The notes: generated by a model from the letters alone, not told the origin. Positions 44,553-56,211 are shown, numbered from the stretch's first letter. The stretch is DNA of 64,000 bases from Typhlomys cinereus (GCA_023101885.1 JALPQD010000089.1:6585779-6649778); one strand, 5' to 3'. Translations and numbers: made by a program.

Positions 44553-44779
44553 ATCCACATTTATATCTGAGGACAGTATCCAAAGGTTACAAGACTGAGT
44601 GGAAAATGTCAGAAGGTCACAAGCCCGGGTGGGCAGGTCCCCGGGGAGGGCACAGCCAGGACGTGAGCTCAGCTCTGCAGCTGCAAATCCCAGGGTGCTC
44701 TTACCCCCTGCCACGGCCTCTCCCAGGGTCAGGGCAGCTGCGTTGACTCAAAACGTCTAGCAGGAGGGATGTTGCCAGT

Positions 44780-45185
44780 GCTATCATAGCCAGTAATTAC
44801 AAGCTGAAACCACCACGACTTCAATACCATGTTTAATTTTTGCAAATACTTGGCTTTTTCATTGCATATGAATAAAAATGCCCATTACCCTCACCAGATA
44901 CCTAGAATTAGAAAATAAGACATTTTTAAACCCTTGAAACATCTACCGGTGTATAATTATTCGCTGCCTACAGACTATACTTTTAAAAATAGTCCAAGGA
45001 GCAGGAATAATTAAGCTGGCATGATCACTCCATTATTAGAGCACCATCGTGTCTGAGAGCCTCGATTAGCAAAATTCCTTCCTCATTGAATCTGAAATGC
45101 CCATCAAGATTAGTTGGATTTCAGGGTCAATCACAGGAGAAGAGCGGATGTCACTGGGGTTTTGATTAAACAAACCCAGAAATTG
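44780..45185. promoter_or_regulatory. Strong candidate conserved enhancer block
   Basis: 400 bp of AT-rich, non-repetitive DNA bounded by GC-rich DNA. It is dense in homeodomain cores: 'taattac' near 44794, 'taattat' near 44954, 'taatta' 45008-45013, 'gattag' near 45063 and 45107, and 'gcatatgaataaaaatgccc' near 44864. This is the most enhancer-like stretch in the window. No RNA or protein signal. Confidence 0.4.
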
Positions 45186-45563
45186 GCAACATACACTCCC
45201 AGATGTTGGCACACCGTCTTGGGCCGTCCGCAAGGTAACAGTGTGAGTTCCACAGAAAGGCACTCAACTGAGAATGCGGACAGCTACTGCCTGATGCTTT
45301 CTCAGCTCAAAGAAATTGGAAAAACTTCAAAGCAAGAAAAGGCCAGACCTAAGGAGCAGCAAGCTAGAACAAAGGAAAAACAAACTCCTCAAAGTGCAAG
45401 GCACTCCGAGTAGCATTTAGTGTCAGGAGCTGGCTCTCAGGCCAGCTAAGAGAACAAAATTGAGTCGCTCACTGCTCCCCACAGCAGACAACTATACTTC
45501 CCAATATTTGGCAGCATCTCGGAGGCATAGGCACATTTAGAATTTAGTAAGAATCAGAAGTAT
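45186..45563. other. Unique sequence, no gene seen
   Basis: A 99-codon plus frame (45114-45413) is Lys/Gln-rich and unrecognised. Confidence 0.45.
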
Positions 45564-45862
45564 GGGGCTGGGGAAATGCCTAGGGGGACAGAGTGTTTAC
45601 AGTGCAAGTAAAAGACCCGAGTTCAAATCTCCAGAAGCCATGCAAGGCTGGGCACAGTAGCATCCATCTGTAACCCCAATGCTTCTGTGGAAGAAGGGAG
45701 ACAGAGACAAGAGACTCCTGGAGCAGCAGATGACAAAGAGACCCTGCCTCAAACAAGGATCAACACTCAGAATTCTCCACTGACCTCCACACAAATGTAT
45801 GGCATGTGCATGCTCACATCACACATATGCACACATGCACACACATGCATACACGCTTATAT
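45564..45862 (+). mobile_element. B3 SINE, plus strand
   Basis: The head 'ggggctggggaaatgcctag', 'gagttcaaatctccagaagc', the internal 'ggctgggcacagtagcatcc' and 'caaagagaccctgcctcaaa', and a CA tail at 45817-45855 are the full B3 layout. Confidence 0.85.
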
Positions 45863-46184
45863 TAGGAGCTGAGTTCTTGCTCCTCCTCTATTGTAATGGA
45901 CTCGATCTCTATTGCAATCGATTTGAATGGAACCCTCCTTGCTGCTTCAACAAGCATCGAAATCATTTTTCTTAACAGTGTCTAAAGCCATCAAAAGCTC
46001 ATGTGGATGCATCACATACACATGAATTATATTTCCACAAAGAAGGATGAGCAAAACAAAACTGGTCACATACTAGTCATGGATACTGTTGATGAGTACA
46101 CAGATAGTCGTTGTTCAAATACTTCCATTTTTTGTGCTTGAAAATGGTCATAATAATTATTTTAATATTTTTACCTTTATTTAT
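45863..46184. other. Unique sequence with AT-rich motif cluster
   Basis: 'attgtaatgg' and 'attgcaatcgatttgaatgg' near 45889-45930 are possible homeodomain/CUX sites. No gene. Confidence 0.35.
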
Positions 46185-46350
46185 CTTATATGGAGGAAGC
46201 CGGGAGGGTACGTGCCCAGCAAACCCTGCAGATCAGAGGACGGTTTGCGGAATTAGTTCCGTCCTTCCACTATGCGGCCCCAGGAATCGAGCTCACATCA
46301 GTATTAAAGATCAGAGTCTTTACTAATGAGACATCTGGCTGGTCCAACCA
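46185..46350 (-). mobile_element. B2-class SINE, minus strand
   Basis: 'gccccaggaatcgagctcac' (B-box complement) and 'gagacatctggctggtcc' (head complement). Confidence 0.6.
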
Positions 46351-46450
46351 AAAGACCCATCACTCAGCTTCCCTCCTTCCACCCCCAGAAAGACATGCTT
46401 CAGGGCTGGGAAGCAAGGACGAGGACCTGTGATGCGTGTGAACTATTTAT

Positions 46451-46978
46451 TTATTTTATTAATACATTTTTAATTATTATTTCAGCTCATACAAACTTAA
46501 TAGGTACACCAGTTCCCTCCCTCCCTCCTCCTCCCCCTGTACCCCCTGCTTCTCCTCCCCACCCCCCTCCCTTCCCATCCCCCAGTGCCTCCCACCCCAA
46601 TTCCCAGAGAGTCCTTTCTTGTGCATGCCTGATTTTCCTCTGGGCCCTCCTCTCCGATGACGTACAAGGACCCAGTGGCCTTTCCCTGAACCCTTTCCCG
46701 TGTTCCCCTTAGGTACAGGAACACTGCTGTGGCTGCCAATCCCTTGCCTTCAAAGATCTTGGTGCCTTTAGCAGATGCTAGACTTTGTGGGGTCAATAGT
46801 GTGTTGGACAATGCGCAGGGCATGTAAAGTCCAATTATGATTGCTTCAGCCCTAACTTGTATGGAGTATCTTACATATCATTGCTCCTCCCATCCTTTGG
46901 CTCTTACACTCTCTTACCGCCCCCTCTTCCGCAAATTTCCCTGAGCTTCAGGATGGGGAGAGATTAAGCTGGCCTAGT
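46451..46978 (-). mobile_element. 5'-truncated L1 3' end with 17-bp target duplication
   Basis: Flanked by 'gcgtgtgaactatttat' at 46434-46450 and 46979-46995. A T-rich start, a C/T-rich stretch at 46515-46590, then sequence colinear with 31953-32601, including the shared 'tcttacaccc'-like phrase and 'cgccccctcttccgcaaatt'. Confidence 0.93.
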
Positions 46979-46999
46979 GCGTGTGAACTATTTATAAAT

Positions 47000-47830
47000 T
47001 GTAGTTGTGACTTGCTTGTCAGCTTCCCAAGGGAGAAGAGCTTCTGGGTGTACCTACATAGTTAAGGCAGTTCTGTAGAAGAACATCTTGATCGCATGAC
47101 TGATGTGGAAAGACCTTCCTATAATGGGTGGAAGTCCCTGAGCAGGTAAATAAAGATGATGAGAGAGAGAGAGAGAGACTGGAAAGCTAGAAAGCAACAT
47201 TGATTCTTGCCCCTCTGCTCCTGATTTTGGATGTGGGGTGGCCGATACCCTCAGCCCCTGGTAATTCTCCTGCCGCGGCAGACTGTAACCTGGAGTCATG
47301 GTGAATAAAATCCTTTGATTCCCTAAGTCACCGGTGCAGCTCTTTATTAGAGGCAGAACAGAAAGCGAAGACAATCCGTACTGGAGAGCTGGACTGTGAC
47401 CGTGATGGACGCGGCCACATGTGGCTCTTGTGCCTTATGAACTCTTCCGTGGTGGAAACACGGAGTCTGAGACGTCAGTGAAATGTGGACCGGGAGGCCG
47501 AGCTCATGAAGTGTTGCGGGGGAGCAAGGACTTTGGTAAAGCTGGATTTCAGGATAACGGTCTGATTTGTTCGATGCGCACAGCGGAGCGGCTGTAGCTA
47601 CTGGAGACATTAAATCACTGGGGAACAACCTAGCACGCTTCACTGGATGGGTGAGCAAGGCGTCGGGGGCAGAGGGTCGCCAGGTGGCGGCTCCATTTTG
47701 TGACGATCCAAACTCATTCAGAGGAAGGGAGCCTAAGCCAAAGGATTTTCTAGGTCTGGCAAACAGCTGCCCGGGAATGGAAGCTCATTCAGCGGCTCCG
47801 TTCAGAGCTGAAGCAGAGCTCAGCAGCATC
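47000..47830 (+). mobile_element. Older MaLR: LTR plus internal fragment
   Basis: 47000-47345 looks like a diverged LTR, with 'gaataaaatcctttgattcc' near its end. 47345-47830 matches the internal region of the proviruses: 'gcaaggactttggtaaagct' against 'aacaaggactttagaaaatc' at 31239, and 'agaggaagggagcctaagcc' against the reverse of 42905. No 3' LTR seen. Confidence 0.65.
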
Positions 47831-47974
47831 TGACCTGGTGCTGCTGGCTATGAAAGTGAGGGGGTCACTGAAAGCATGCTACTAGGGCATACGTGTGCTG
47901 GGGGGGCCCAGCTCAGTACAGCTTGCTGAGTCTGCAGGAAACCCAGGCTCCCCCCCACCCCCCACACACACAGC

Positions 47975-48062
47975 ACAAGCCAGAGGCGCATCTGTGATCC
48001 CAGCAGGAGATCAGGAGTTCAAGGCCACCCACAGCTGTGTAGTGAGCTTGAGGCAAGTGAGA
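47975..48062 (+). mobile_element. B1 fragment
   Basis: 'ggcgcatctgtgatcccagc' and 'caggagttcaaggccaccca' are B1. It precedes a GA array. Confidence 0.7.
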
Positions 48063-48079
48063 GCTGCAGGGGGCTCTGT

Positions 48080-48083
<4 letters not shown>

Positions 48084-48136
<53 letters not shown>

Positions 48137-48210
48137 CAGAGAGGGACAGAGAAGGAAAGGAAAAAGGAGAAGGAAAGGAAGGGAAGGGAAAGAGAAAAGG
48201 AAAGGAAACT
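48084..48210. repeat. (GA)n and GGAA purine tract
   Basis: (GA)25 or so, then mixed purines to 48210. Probably grown from the B1 tail. Confidence 0.9.
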
Positions 48211-48369
48211 AGCTTTTAGGACATTTTTAGTTCTAGTCTAATCTTACGAGACGCCATCATATATTTAGTCCCTCGTTGACAGAAACATTATCTGGTAAAA
48301 GACTGTGTCTCATAAGTGTTAACTGGGTATTCTCATGAGATGCCAGGAAAGACGAAGATCTCAACCACT

Positions 48370-48480
48370 TTCCTATGGAAACAGGAGGAAATAGGCAGGA
48401 CGAGGTTTAACTAAGATACAAGGGCTGGGCAGCCAGGTGGGGGCCTGAACCCAGACTCCTCCGGGAAGGCACAAGCTTCT
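48370..48480 (+). mobile_element. MIR fragment
   Basis: 'ggaaacaggaggaaataggc' and 'ggcctgaacccagactcctc' follow MIR order. Confidence 0.5.
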
Positions 48481-48594
48481 CCCGCCACACTAACGGGGCC
48501 CGGAAACCCTCCCGCGGTGGGACCGCTGCCCCCACAGCATCTTTGGGATGACTCCTGATGAGGTTCGAAGAGAACCTCCCGCAGGGAAAAATCT

Positions 48595-48690
48595 AACCTA
48601 GACATTAGCAGCAGTGATTGGCGTTAATTGCCCACTAGTTACCATGGTTATGTCTAACTTAGCTCCCCCTTGAGCCTCAAACAGGAACAA
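48595..48690. promoter_or_regulatory. Candidate element with X-box-like palindrome
   Basis: 'gttaccatggttatg' at 48638-48652 resembles the RFX X-box. It lies beside 'ttaattg' and 'gtgattggcg'. Unique sequence, unproven. Confidence 0.3.
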
Positions 48691-49054
48691 ACCCCGACTG
48701 TTCCCGTTCACCTGCTGGTTCCGTGGGAGGAAAAGAGCCCAGCGAGAGGCGAGTTCCCAGGACTCTTCCCACAGAATCAGCCGCAGTGGGGAAGGACCCG
48801 CTTTCTGAAGTCCTGAGCCACACAGCATGTGCCCCCCCCACCCGGGGTTGGAGGGGTCTCTGTTCAAGGAAGAGGTCAGCAACAGGCTAGTGTGGTCTGT
48901 AGGGGAGAGTGGACTCCTCCCCCCCCCCCCCGGGCTCACACTTGAAAGCCTGTACTGCTCTCGCCCGCACCAGTATTTCCATGATTGTCACTATTTCGAA
49001 TGTCTCCACGGAGCTTATTTTAAACCGTGTGCTCAGGCCTGTTCAGAACAGTTT
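48691..49054. other. Unique sequence, no gene seen
   Basis: A C13 run at about 48919-48931 is the only simple repeat. 'attgtcactatttcgaatgt' near 48983 is AT-rich. Confidence 0.45.
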
Positions 49055-49180
49055 ATCTCAGCCCGGTGGAACACGGCCTGGAATTCCCGCCTGGAATTCA
49101 GGAGGTTGAAGCAGGAAGATGACAGACGTACTCAGGCCCGCCCGGGCTGCATGGTGGAGCCCTGTCTCAAGCACAGCAAA
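49055..49180 (+). mobile_element. B1 relic
   Basis: 'gcccggtggaacacggcctg', 'ttcaggaggttgaagcagga' and 'ggtggagccctgtctcaagc' follow B1 order with an internal duplication of 'ggaattc'. Confidence 0.6.
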
Positions 49181-50109
49181 GCAAAGCAGACACCCAGTGG
49201 TCATGTCCCTGCGTGTCTCCCATCTGCGGTGGCCTTTGGTCTCCGTCGTGCAGAGTCGTCCCCGGAGCCTCCCTGAGGGCTGCCGTGAAGTTGCCGTAAA
49301 CATGAATCCTCACAGCTCACTGAGAACCAAAGCCCTGGTTCATGTCCAGGGCTCCACCTGGCACCAAGCTGGCGAGCCTGACATGTCTCGGCCTGCACGT
49401 GGGGAAGGGCATGCGGGACCCAGAGTCAGTACCGAAGGCTTTACCTATGTGCCTATACACAGAAACAAATTCTTCCTTCTCATGTTAGCAGCATGCATGA
49501 GCACCACACACATAGGCACAGGCGTGGGAATGTCTCAAGGCATCATGCAGGCACCTCTGCTTAATCAGGAAGAGCTGCGCGGTCTCCTGGCCAGAGGACA
49601 ACGTCTCTGGGCGCTCTTCCCAGAGCTGAAGAACCTTCTGGTCATGGAGATAACCTGTGGGTCAGCTCTGTTATCTGTAGGCTCTGTGCACCTGGAACCC
49701 AGAAAGACCTGGAAGCGAGGTTTTCTGGACCCAGCTCTGCCTCTCCGTCCCCAGGGTGCCTTGCTAAGCCCCCTGACTGCCCCTTTGAACCACCACCACC
49801 CCGCCGCGCCGCTGCGCGCCACCAGGCTTTCCTGAAAACACTCTCACGCTTTCCCCTTCCTGGTGCATTAGGCCCGTTCAGCTGAAGTCTGGCCCGTTCT
49901 CTTCCAGGAACAAAAGGTTCAACCTCCTGCCGGCGTCACAAGACAGGGCATTCACAATCCCTATCCTGAGGTTGCAAAGAAAATGATTTTCAAGACGATT
50001 TCCTATAAAAATGGGCTGAACATTTCTGCTCTTTCATTATTTCAGTTCATCAGTCTTTTTTAGTGCCTGCTGTGTTCTAGTTGCAGGTGCTGACGCCAGG
50101 CTCTTCCAA
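49181..50109. other. Unique sequence; one long but unrecognised open frame
   Basis: A plus frame of 238 codons spans 49119-49835. It begins inside the B1 relic, contains no domain I know and has no promoter or poly(A) context. I leave it uncalled. Confidence 0.45.
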
Positions 50110-50118
50110 CACTCTCTC

Positions 50119-50191
<73 letters not shown>

Positions 50192-50208
50192 CTCTCTCGT
50201 CTCTCTCT
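50110..50208. repeat. (CT)n microsatellite
   Basis: Nearly pure (TC)n of about 100 bp, the reverse of the GA arrays elsewhere. Confidence 0.95.
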
Positions 50209-52212
50209 CAGTCCCTGAGTTCATGAGCGCCCTCTGCCGGGCAGCGAGGATTCCAGCAAGCTGGCTGGGTGTGCAGGGTCTAGAGGGAAAGGTCCTGATA
50301 CTCCTTAGTCTAAGGTCATGGGGGGCCAGAATAAGGCTTTTACATGAGGCAGAAACTGTACTGGAGGAAAATTGGTGCCATACAAGGGAGAGATGACATC
50401 AGATCTGCAACCATCAGATGCTTGGTGCTGCCTTACAGCTAAAGGCATTCAGGGGACCTCCCAGGCCAGCTAGAAGGACACGGACGGAGGGTGGGCCCAC
50501 AGGTGGGGGGGAGTCCTGCATCCGGGCGCCTGGTTCGCTGAGGGGTCAGCTGTGACGTGGGCTTTGACTTCCAGCCATGCTACTAAGAGGGAACCAGACC
50601 TTGAAACAGCTCAAAGTGTCCTTGTGAGAAGCCCTGGACTGAGCAAAGCTCGGGTGTAGGCAGGTGGAGGCTGCCAGGAACTCTCTGTAAGGCCCAAGAG
50701 GCGGGGAGGGCAGGGGTGGGAGGCCTCGGCAGACATGAAAAGCAGAGGAAGAGAAAGAAACCAGATTCGAGCGCCCTCCAATTTTACATGGGAAAAAATT
50801 GAACTGAGCTAAGTTGGCCGTGGACGAGGGAGGATCCCGAGAGAGAAGGGCGCACTCGTCTGAGGTCTCGGGAGAACACACACTCCTCAGGGGCTCAGTG
50901 ATGGCGGGTGGCGCGTTGTGTGAGAGGTGGCCAAGGGCAACTCAGGCCCCTCTTTCCTGCTAGAATGTGGCTCTCAGGCTGTCTGTGCCCTGACTTCATG
51001 TCGAATCTGGCAGGTGGCTGGCAGAGCACTTAAGTTCGATTTGTGTCATTTGCAGTTAACCACCTGGAGACAGAGGAAAGGGGAGGATTTCACGGGTTCG
51101 GAGAGACAGGCCAGCAGACAGGCCTTCCAGAACACTGTGTTCCCGCATAATTTGGTGCCACCTCTGGAAGGGGGTGCTTATCGGTTGAGAACACTCTGCT
51201 GCTAGGAGACAACCAATGAGTAAACACCCCAACTTTCTATTATTGTTTTGTGGATGCCGAGACCCGCTGGACCTCAGAGGCCCTCGGGGTACTACCACTT
51301 CCTGGTCCTCAGAGTTAATAAACACTTGCTAGTCGAAATAGAAAGTTCTAGGACTGCAGCGACCCCCAGGACACTTCCTTCCAGGATCTCTTAATGTTAT
51401 TTCTTCCCTCCCTCTGCCTCCTCTTTCACTACACTCCCTAGTTCCAGGGCTGGGCCTTAGTGCTCCCTCCGCCAGAGTTGGAAGAGTGGGAGGCAGAGAG
51501 AGACCCTGGGTTCTACTAATGAGGTGCGTCAGAGGCCTTGGGCAAGTGAAGGGGGCAGCACTGGGGAGTGAGGCTTATATGCCAGCCCCCCTCCCTGTCC
51601 CCCTCCTGGCCACGCCTCCTCCCTCAGGCTCCTCTCTCACAGCCCAAGGGCTCCCACCTCAAGGACCAGCCTGCACCTCTAGCCCAGAGTTCTAAAGCTC
51701 TAAGCGCGTGCTTCAGACTTCTGGGAATCTCCGCTTGATTCACCACCACCCCCAGCTCCTCTTAACGCCCTCCATCACAAACCGCCTGCATCCCCAGCAC
51801 CTTCCATTCTGTCTGAGGTCTGCCGCACACCCCAAATGACACCTCTCGTTTCTGGGTCTCACCCCATCCTGGCTTCGTTGGAGGGAGCACAGGGGATCAG
51901 CTCTGGCTTTAGGAAACAGGCTGAGGGGCGGCGCCCAGCGGGAAGGGAGAAATAAGGGAAAGGGAGGTCAAGAACTTTCTAGTTCAATTAGCAAGTGTCC
52001 ATTAGCCATGAGGAGTAAGAGGGGCCGGAGGCATCAGCCATAGAGTCCTCCTGCCTGCAACTGGAGAACCCTCCTCCCCGTCTCCCGGGACATCTCCCGG
52101 GACGCTCTGGCTAAGTGCGGTCAATAGAAAGTGCAGAATGGATTCCTGTGAGCTGGCGATAGGCACTGAGATCCTAAGTGCGGTCGGTCGTCCCAACACA
52201 CGGCAGTGGAGC
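50209..52212. other. Two kilobases of unique GC-rich sequence, no gene seen
   Basis: The longest repeat-poor stretch. Open frames of 60-111 codons are unrecognised. A faint antisense MIR phrase 'ccttgggcaagtgaa' lies at 51537. Splice-like sites exist but do not bound a convincing exon. Confidence 0.5.
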
Positions 52213-52399
52213 AAGAGGATTGGTTCAAGATCATTCCCAACTCAAAGCCTTTGTCTCACAAGTGAAAGGACCCAAGTTCCCAGATTCCGCGTAAAAATGC
52301 CGGGCAGGTAACAGTCCTGGAAGGCGGAGCCTGGGCAAACCCCGAGCAAAGAAAAAAGGAGGCAGAACAATCCCGGATGATTCCTGACGTCACCCTCGG
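52213..52399 (+). mobile_element. SINE-A body
   Basis: 5'-truncated or degraded head. 'ggcagaacaatcccggatga' and 'gacgtcaccctcgggcctcc' are diagnostic. A mutation has made 'tgacgtca' at 52385-52392. Confidence 0.85.
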
Positions 52400-52895
52400 G
52401 CCTCCACAGACACACACAACACACTCTCAAGTACACACACACACTCAGGTACACACAGACACACACACAGACACACACTCAAGTACACACAGACACATAC
52501 ACATACACTCAAGTACACACAGACACACACAACACACTCTCAAGTACACACACACTCAGGTACACACAGACACACACAGACACACACTCAAGTACACACA
52601 CACTCATGTACACACAGACACATACACACAGACACACACAGACACACACTCAAGTACACACACACTCAGGTACACATAGACACATACATACACGCTCAAG
52701 TACGTACACACATACTCAGGTACACACAGACACACACAGACACACTCAAGTACACACAGACACACACTCAAGTACACACAGACACACACAGACACACACT
52801 CAAGTACACACAGACACACACAGACACACTCAAGTACACACAGACACACACAGACACACACTCAAGTACACACAGACACATACACACACACACTC

Positions 52896-52938
<43 letters not shown>
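52400..52938. repeat. Minisatellite grown from the SINE-A tail
   Basis: Repeats of 'actcaagtacacacagacac' with 22-36 bp spacing, ending in pure (CA)n at 52899-52937. The seed is the SINE tail. Confidence 0.9.
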
Positions 52939-52939
<1 letters not shown>

Positions 52940-53143
52940 AGATGGCCGTCACTCAGCAATCACTCTGCAGAGGGTCAGTTCCGAGCACACGTTCCCGCGG
53001 ACAGGAGTACTGAGCGCAGCGCTGAGCGTCGCAGGGTGAGAAGCAAGCCCGGCGGTTCTCGGTAGAGAAGATGCTGCACAGCAAGCTGGATCCTGGGCCA
53101 TTTTGCAGCAATGGAAGACGGAGGCAGCTCTGCACTGACTAGT

Positions 53144-53493
53144 TGTCATGTCTGAATGTGAAGTGTTCCCCCACGGGCTCGCGTGTCACATACTTGGTTC
53201 CCCTTGTTAGTGCCGTTTGGGAAGGATACGGAAGCCGCAGGAGGCGGCGCCTGGCTAAGGAAGCACGACCCTGGGGGGTGGATCTTGAGGCTTCACAACC
53301 TAGTCCCACCTCCTCTCCTGCTCTCTGACACCTGATAGAACAGCATGCGCCAGCCTTCTGCTTCTGCCGCCATGTCTTCTGCGTCCCCACCATGATGGAG
53401 TCCATTTCCTCTGGAAGCCAAAGGCCGAGCCTTCTCCCTTCAGCTTCCCAGCTCAGAGTGGGTTCTCACAGCAACAGAAGAGTCACCCCAACA
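53144..53493 (+). mobile_element. MT-like solo LTR with perfect target duplication
   Basis: 350 bp. It opens 'tgtcatgtctgaatgtgaag' and closes 'gcaacagaagagtcacccca' to ACA. The duplication 'ctagt' lies at 53139-53143 and 53494-53498. A subfamily different from 35728. Confidence 0.93.
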
Positions 53494-53599
53494 CTAGTGT
53501 AGACACACCCACAAATAAAAGCCAAGGTTACAAAAACACACATAACTTACCTCCACTTGCACTAAAGCAGGGAGATACATGATTAGAAATTAGGTAGAT

Positions 53600-53830
53600 G
53601 GGCTGGAAAGATGGTTCAAGGGTTAAGCCTCTGCCTAGCAAGCACGAGGTTCTGAGTTCAGATCTCAGATCCCAAGTAAGAACACCAAGAGGAAATGGCC
53701 GCTGCCTGCACTTCTGACCGTGGAAGGTAGAGACTGGGAAACTCCACAGCAAAACAAAGAGAAGGCAGCACAATCCAGGATGATTCTCTAGTTATCCCTG
53801 GGTTGCCATGGCCACACACAGTGCCCTCTG

Positions 53831-53863
<33 letters not shown>

Positions 53864-53897
53864 ACACACACACAATGAACTTTATAAAAGAAGAAGG
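53600..53897 (+). mobile_element. SINE-A copy with target duplication
   Basis: The head 'gggctggaaagatggttcaa' and a (CA)n tail at 53833-53875. 'taggtagat' at 53591-53599 and 53898-53906 flanks it. Confidence 0.9.
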
Positions 53898-53906
53898 TAG
53901 GTAGAT

Positions 53907-55054
53907 ACGTATACACTCTTCAGTCTGTGTCTCTGAAAAGCAGCATTTAAAACTGGTCGCAATGCTCCGGGACAAGGTCCCTCCAGCCCGGAGAGCAGAG
54001 CCGACCGGCCACCTGCCGCTGGGTGCCCTTGTACCATCCAAAGTCTCTGAGTCAGGCTTTGTCTGTTCAGATAAAAATGCATCCCTGCATGTTGGTCACG
54101 CTGTTCCCCGCTCGACTCCCCCGGGGACTCTCCACAGTAAGGATGTCCCAAGAGGGTGGCAGTTTGTACATCTGCCAGAGCAATTAACATCCGTTCATCG
54201 CTTTTAGCACGTTTTCACTTCCAAAGTGTCCTGGGGAGGACAATAAATTATATTTCCATTCTTTGGTGACTCTAGAGCAATAATCCACCATCCTTGTAAT
54301 AAGCGGCGAGCTCTCCAGGTCCCGCCTACCTCTGACCTCACTCTGCGCAGCCCCTGCCAACTCCAGGGCACTGAGCTCAGAGCTGTCCTGCACGCGTGCC
54401 CTTTGTGCCCCTGCCGCCTTTGCTCACATTGCACTGGCCACTGGGAAAACCTGGCACCTCCCCAGCCCTGGCTCAGAACACAAGCCTGACGCCTGCCCTT
54501 CGGTACCCAGCCTTGGCCATGTGACCTCATACAGGACTGCTCAGGCCCTGTCGCTCAGCCTGAGAGGGCAGTGCGCCCCCACCCAAGCAACGTGTTTCCT
54601 GTCCTCTCCGTTCCTTAGGGCAAAGCCTTCTATTTTATCTTTCAATCGCGCCGCCCAGGCACATGTGTGGGGTCGGCGTCTAATTTTACTCAGGGAGTCG
54701 CAATAAGCGTAACTGCTGGGGCTCTGCTCTCCTCCCACGGGGATCCACACCTCTGACTCCACGACAATATGTATTCCATCCCCCTTACCGAGGCATGCTC
54801 TTCCTACTCGGGCTATACATTTCTTCTTCAGACTTTTCCATCTGCCCATTTTCCTTGTTATATGATCGCAAGAGCTTCTGCAGATGGAGCGGGGCCCGTA
54901 CATCAGCAAGAAAACACACGGACAAAGGCCAGAGAGGAGTAGAGGTCATGCGGGGCAGAGAGCCAGGGCTTGGATTGAGACCAGTGACTGTCAGAGGAAT
55001 CAGCTCGAAGCTGCTGGAACCCAGTTGGCCCTCAACAAGGCTTAATGGCTTGAG
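53907..55054. other. Unique sequence, no gene seen
   Basis: AT-rich words at 54235-54300 and 54625-54715 ('attttatctttcaatcgcgc') may be conserved. No gene recognised. Confidence 0.45.
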
Positions 55055-55140
55055 GTTTTGAGGGGGAGATTTATTTACTTACTTATTTATCTGTGTATTT
55101 TACTTGTATGAGTACATGTACTGTATGTGTGCTTTCTCTC
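55055..55140 (-). mobile_element. B2 3' end fragment
   Basis: 'gagatttatttacttactta' then 'gtatgagtacatgtactgta' matches the antisense B2 tail. Confidence 0.55.
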
Positions 55141-55504
55141 CTAATAAACAAATAAAATATTAAAAAAGAAATACAAGTCTCCTTATTGGTAACAGAAGAA
55201 GCATTTCTAGCTGGGGAAGTCTTACTGTTCCTTGTGTTTTCACGGGGGGCAGGGGGAAACCCCGGGTCTGTCCGCTGTGCTGCCTGCACTTGCATGTGGG
55301 TCACATTCCCTCCTGCTCACTTGAGGTGAGCTGTCTAGTTTTCGTAATTCTCACAGAATTACATAATCAGAAAAGCCTGCACAGATCAGGGGTCGCCAGG
55401 GGCCGAGGGGAGGGGGACAGTGTAGATTTCCTTGGTGGTGATAAAAACAAAGTTCTGTAATCACTGGTGTTCATTACACAAACTTGCAAGCGTGCAAAGT
55501 AAGT
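55141..55504. other. Unique sequence, no gene seen
   Basis: No supported feature. Confidence 0.45.
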
Positions 55505-55549
55505 AGATGGATGGATGGATGGATGGATGGATGGATGGATGGATGGATG

Positions 55550-55601
<52 letters not shown>
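55505..55601. repeat. (ATGG)n(ATAG)n compound microsatellite
   Basis: About twelve ATGG units then about twelve ATAG units, uninterrupted. Confidence 0.96.
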
Positions 55602-55649
55602 TAGCATTGAACTGGATACTCCCAGGATTGTGTTGTAGACACGCAGCTC

Positions 55650-55985
55650 TGTCATGGTTTGAAATGTGTGCTCCATGGTCTCATGTGTTTGGGAAGGTCA
55701 TGGTATCTTTGAGAGGTGTAGCTTTGCTGGAGGAAGGTGGTCACAAGGGAGGGGCCTTGAGGTGGATGACTCCCACCCTACCTTTGGTAGCAAGCAGTCT
55801 GGTAGCTCTCAGCCTCATGGAAGGGTGTGACGCAGCCTGTCTCCAGCTTTGGCCTGTCAGCCATGCCGCCTCCACCTTGAAAGACTGTATCTCCTCTTTG
55901 GAACCGTAAGCTGAATAAATCTCTTTCTCCCTTAAGCTTGACTTTGAATGCGCTCTCACAGCAACACACAAGAGTGACTGTTACA
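55650..55985 (+). mobile_element. MT-like solo LTR, plus strand
   Basis: 336 bp, TG...CA. Flanks 'agctc' (55645-55649) and 'agccc' (55986-55990) match four of five. It contains 'aataaa' near 55914. Confidence 0.88.
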
Positions 55986-55986
55986 A

Positions 55987-56190
55987 GCCCGTGGTAGAGC
56001 ACCAGCCAAGCACACCCGAGGCCCGGGGTTCAGAACTCAGTACTGAGAAAGTAAAGCTAAGCTAGGCAAGCCTGCAGTCCAGCCCTCCAGAGACCGGGCC
56101 AGGAGGATCCCAAGTCAAGATCAATCGCTCTGCATAGTGAGTCTTTAGTCAATATGCCTGGGTTACATAGTGAGATGTGTCTCAAAAAGA
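55987..56190 (+). mobile_element. ID-like then B1-like fragments
   Basis: 55990-56047 reads 'gtggtagagcaccagccaag' and 'aggcccggggttcagaac', ID-type. 56048-56180 contains 'ccagccctccagagaccggg' and 'ctgggttacatagtgagatg', B1-type, ending A-rich. Confidence 0.6.
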
Positions 56191-56211
56191 AAAGAATAAA
56201 AAGAAAAAACA

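Noticed and set aside
49119..49835. 238-codon plus frame as a possible gene
   Set aside because: It starts in a B1 relic, has no recognisable domain, promoter or poly(A) context, and GC-rich DNA allows such lengths by chance. Transcript data could revive it.
52377..52941. 100-111 codon Thr/His-rich frames
   Set aside because: They lie wholly in the SINE-derived minisatellite.
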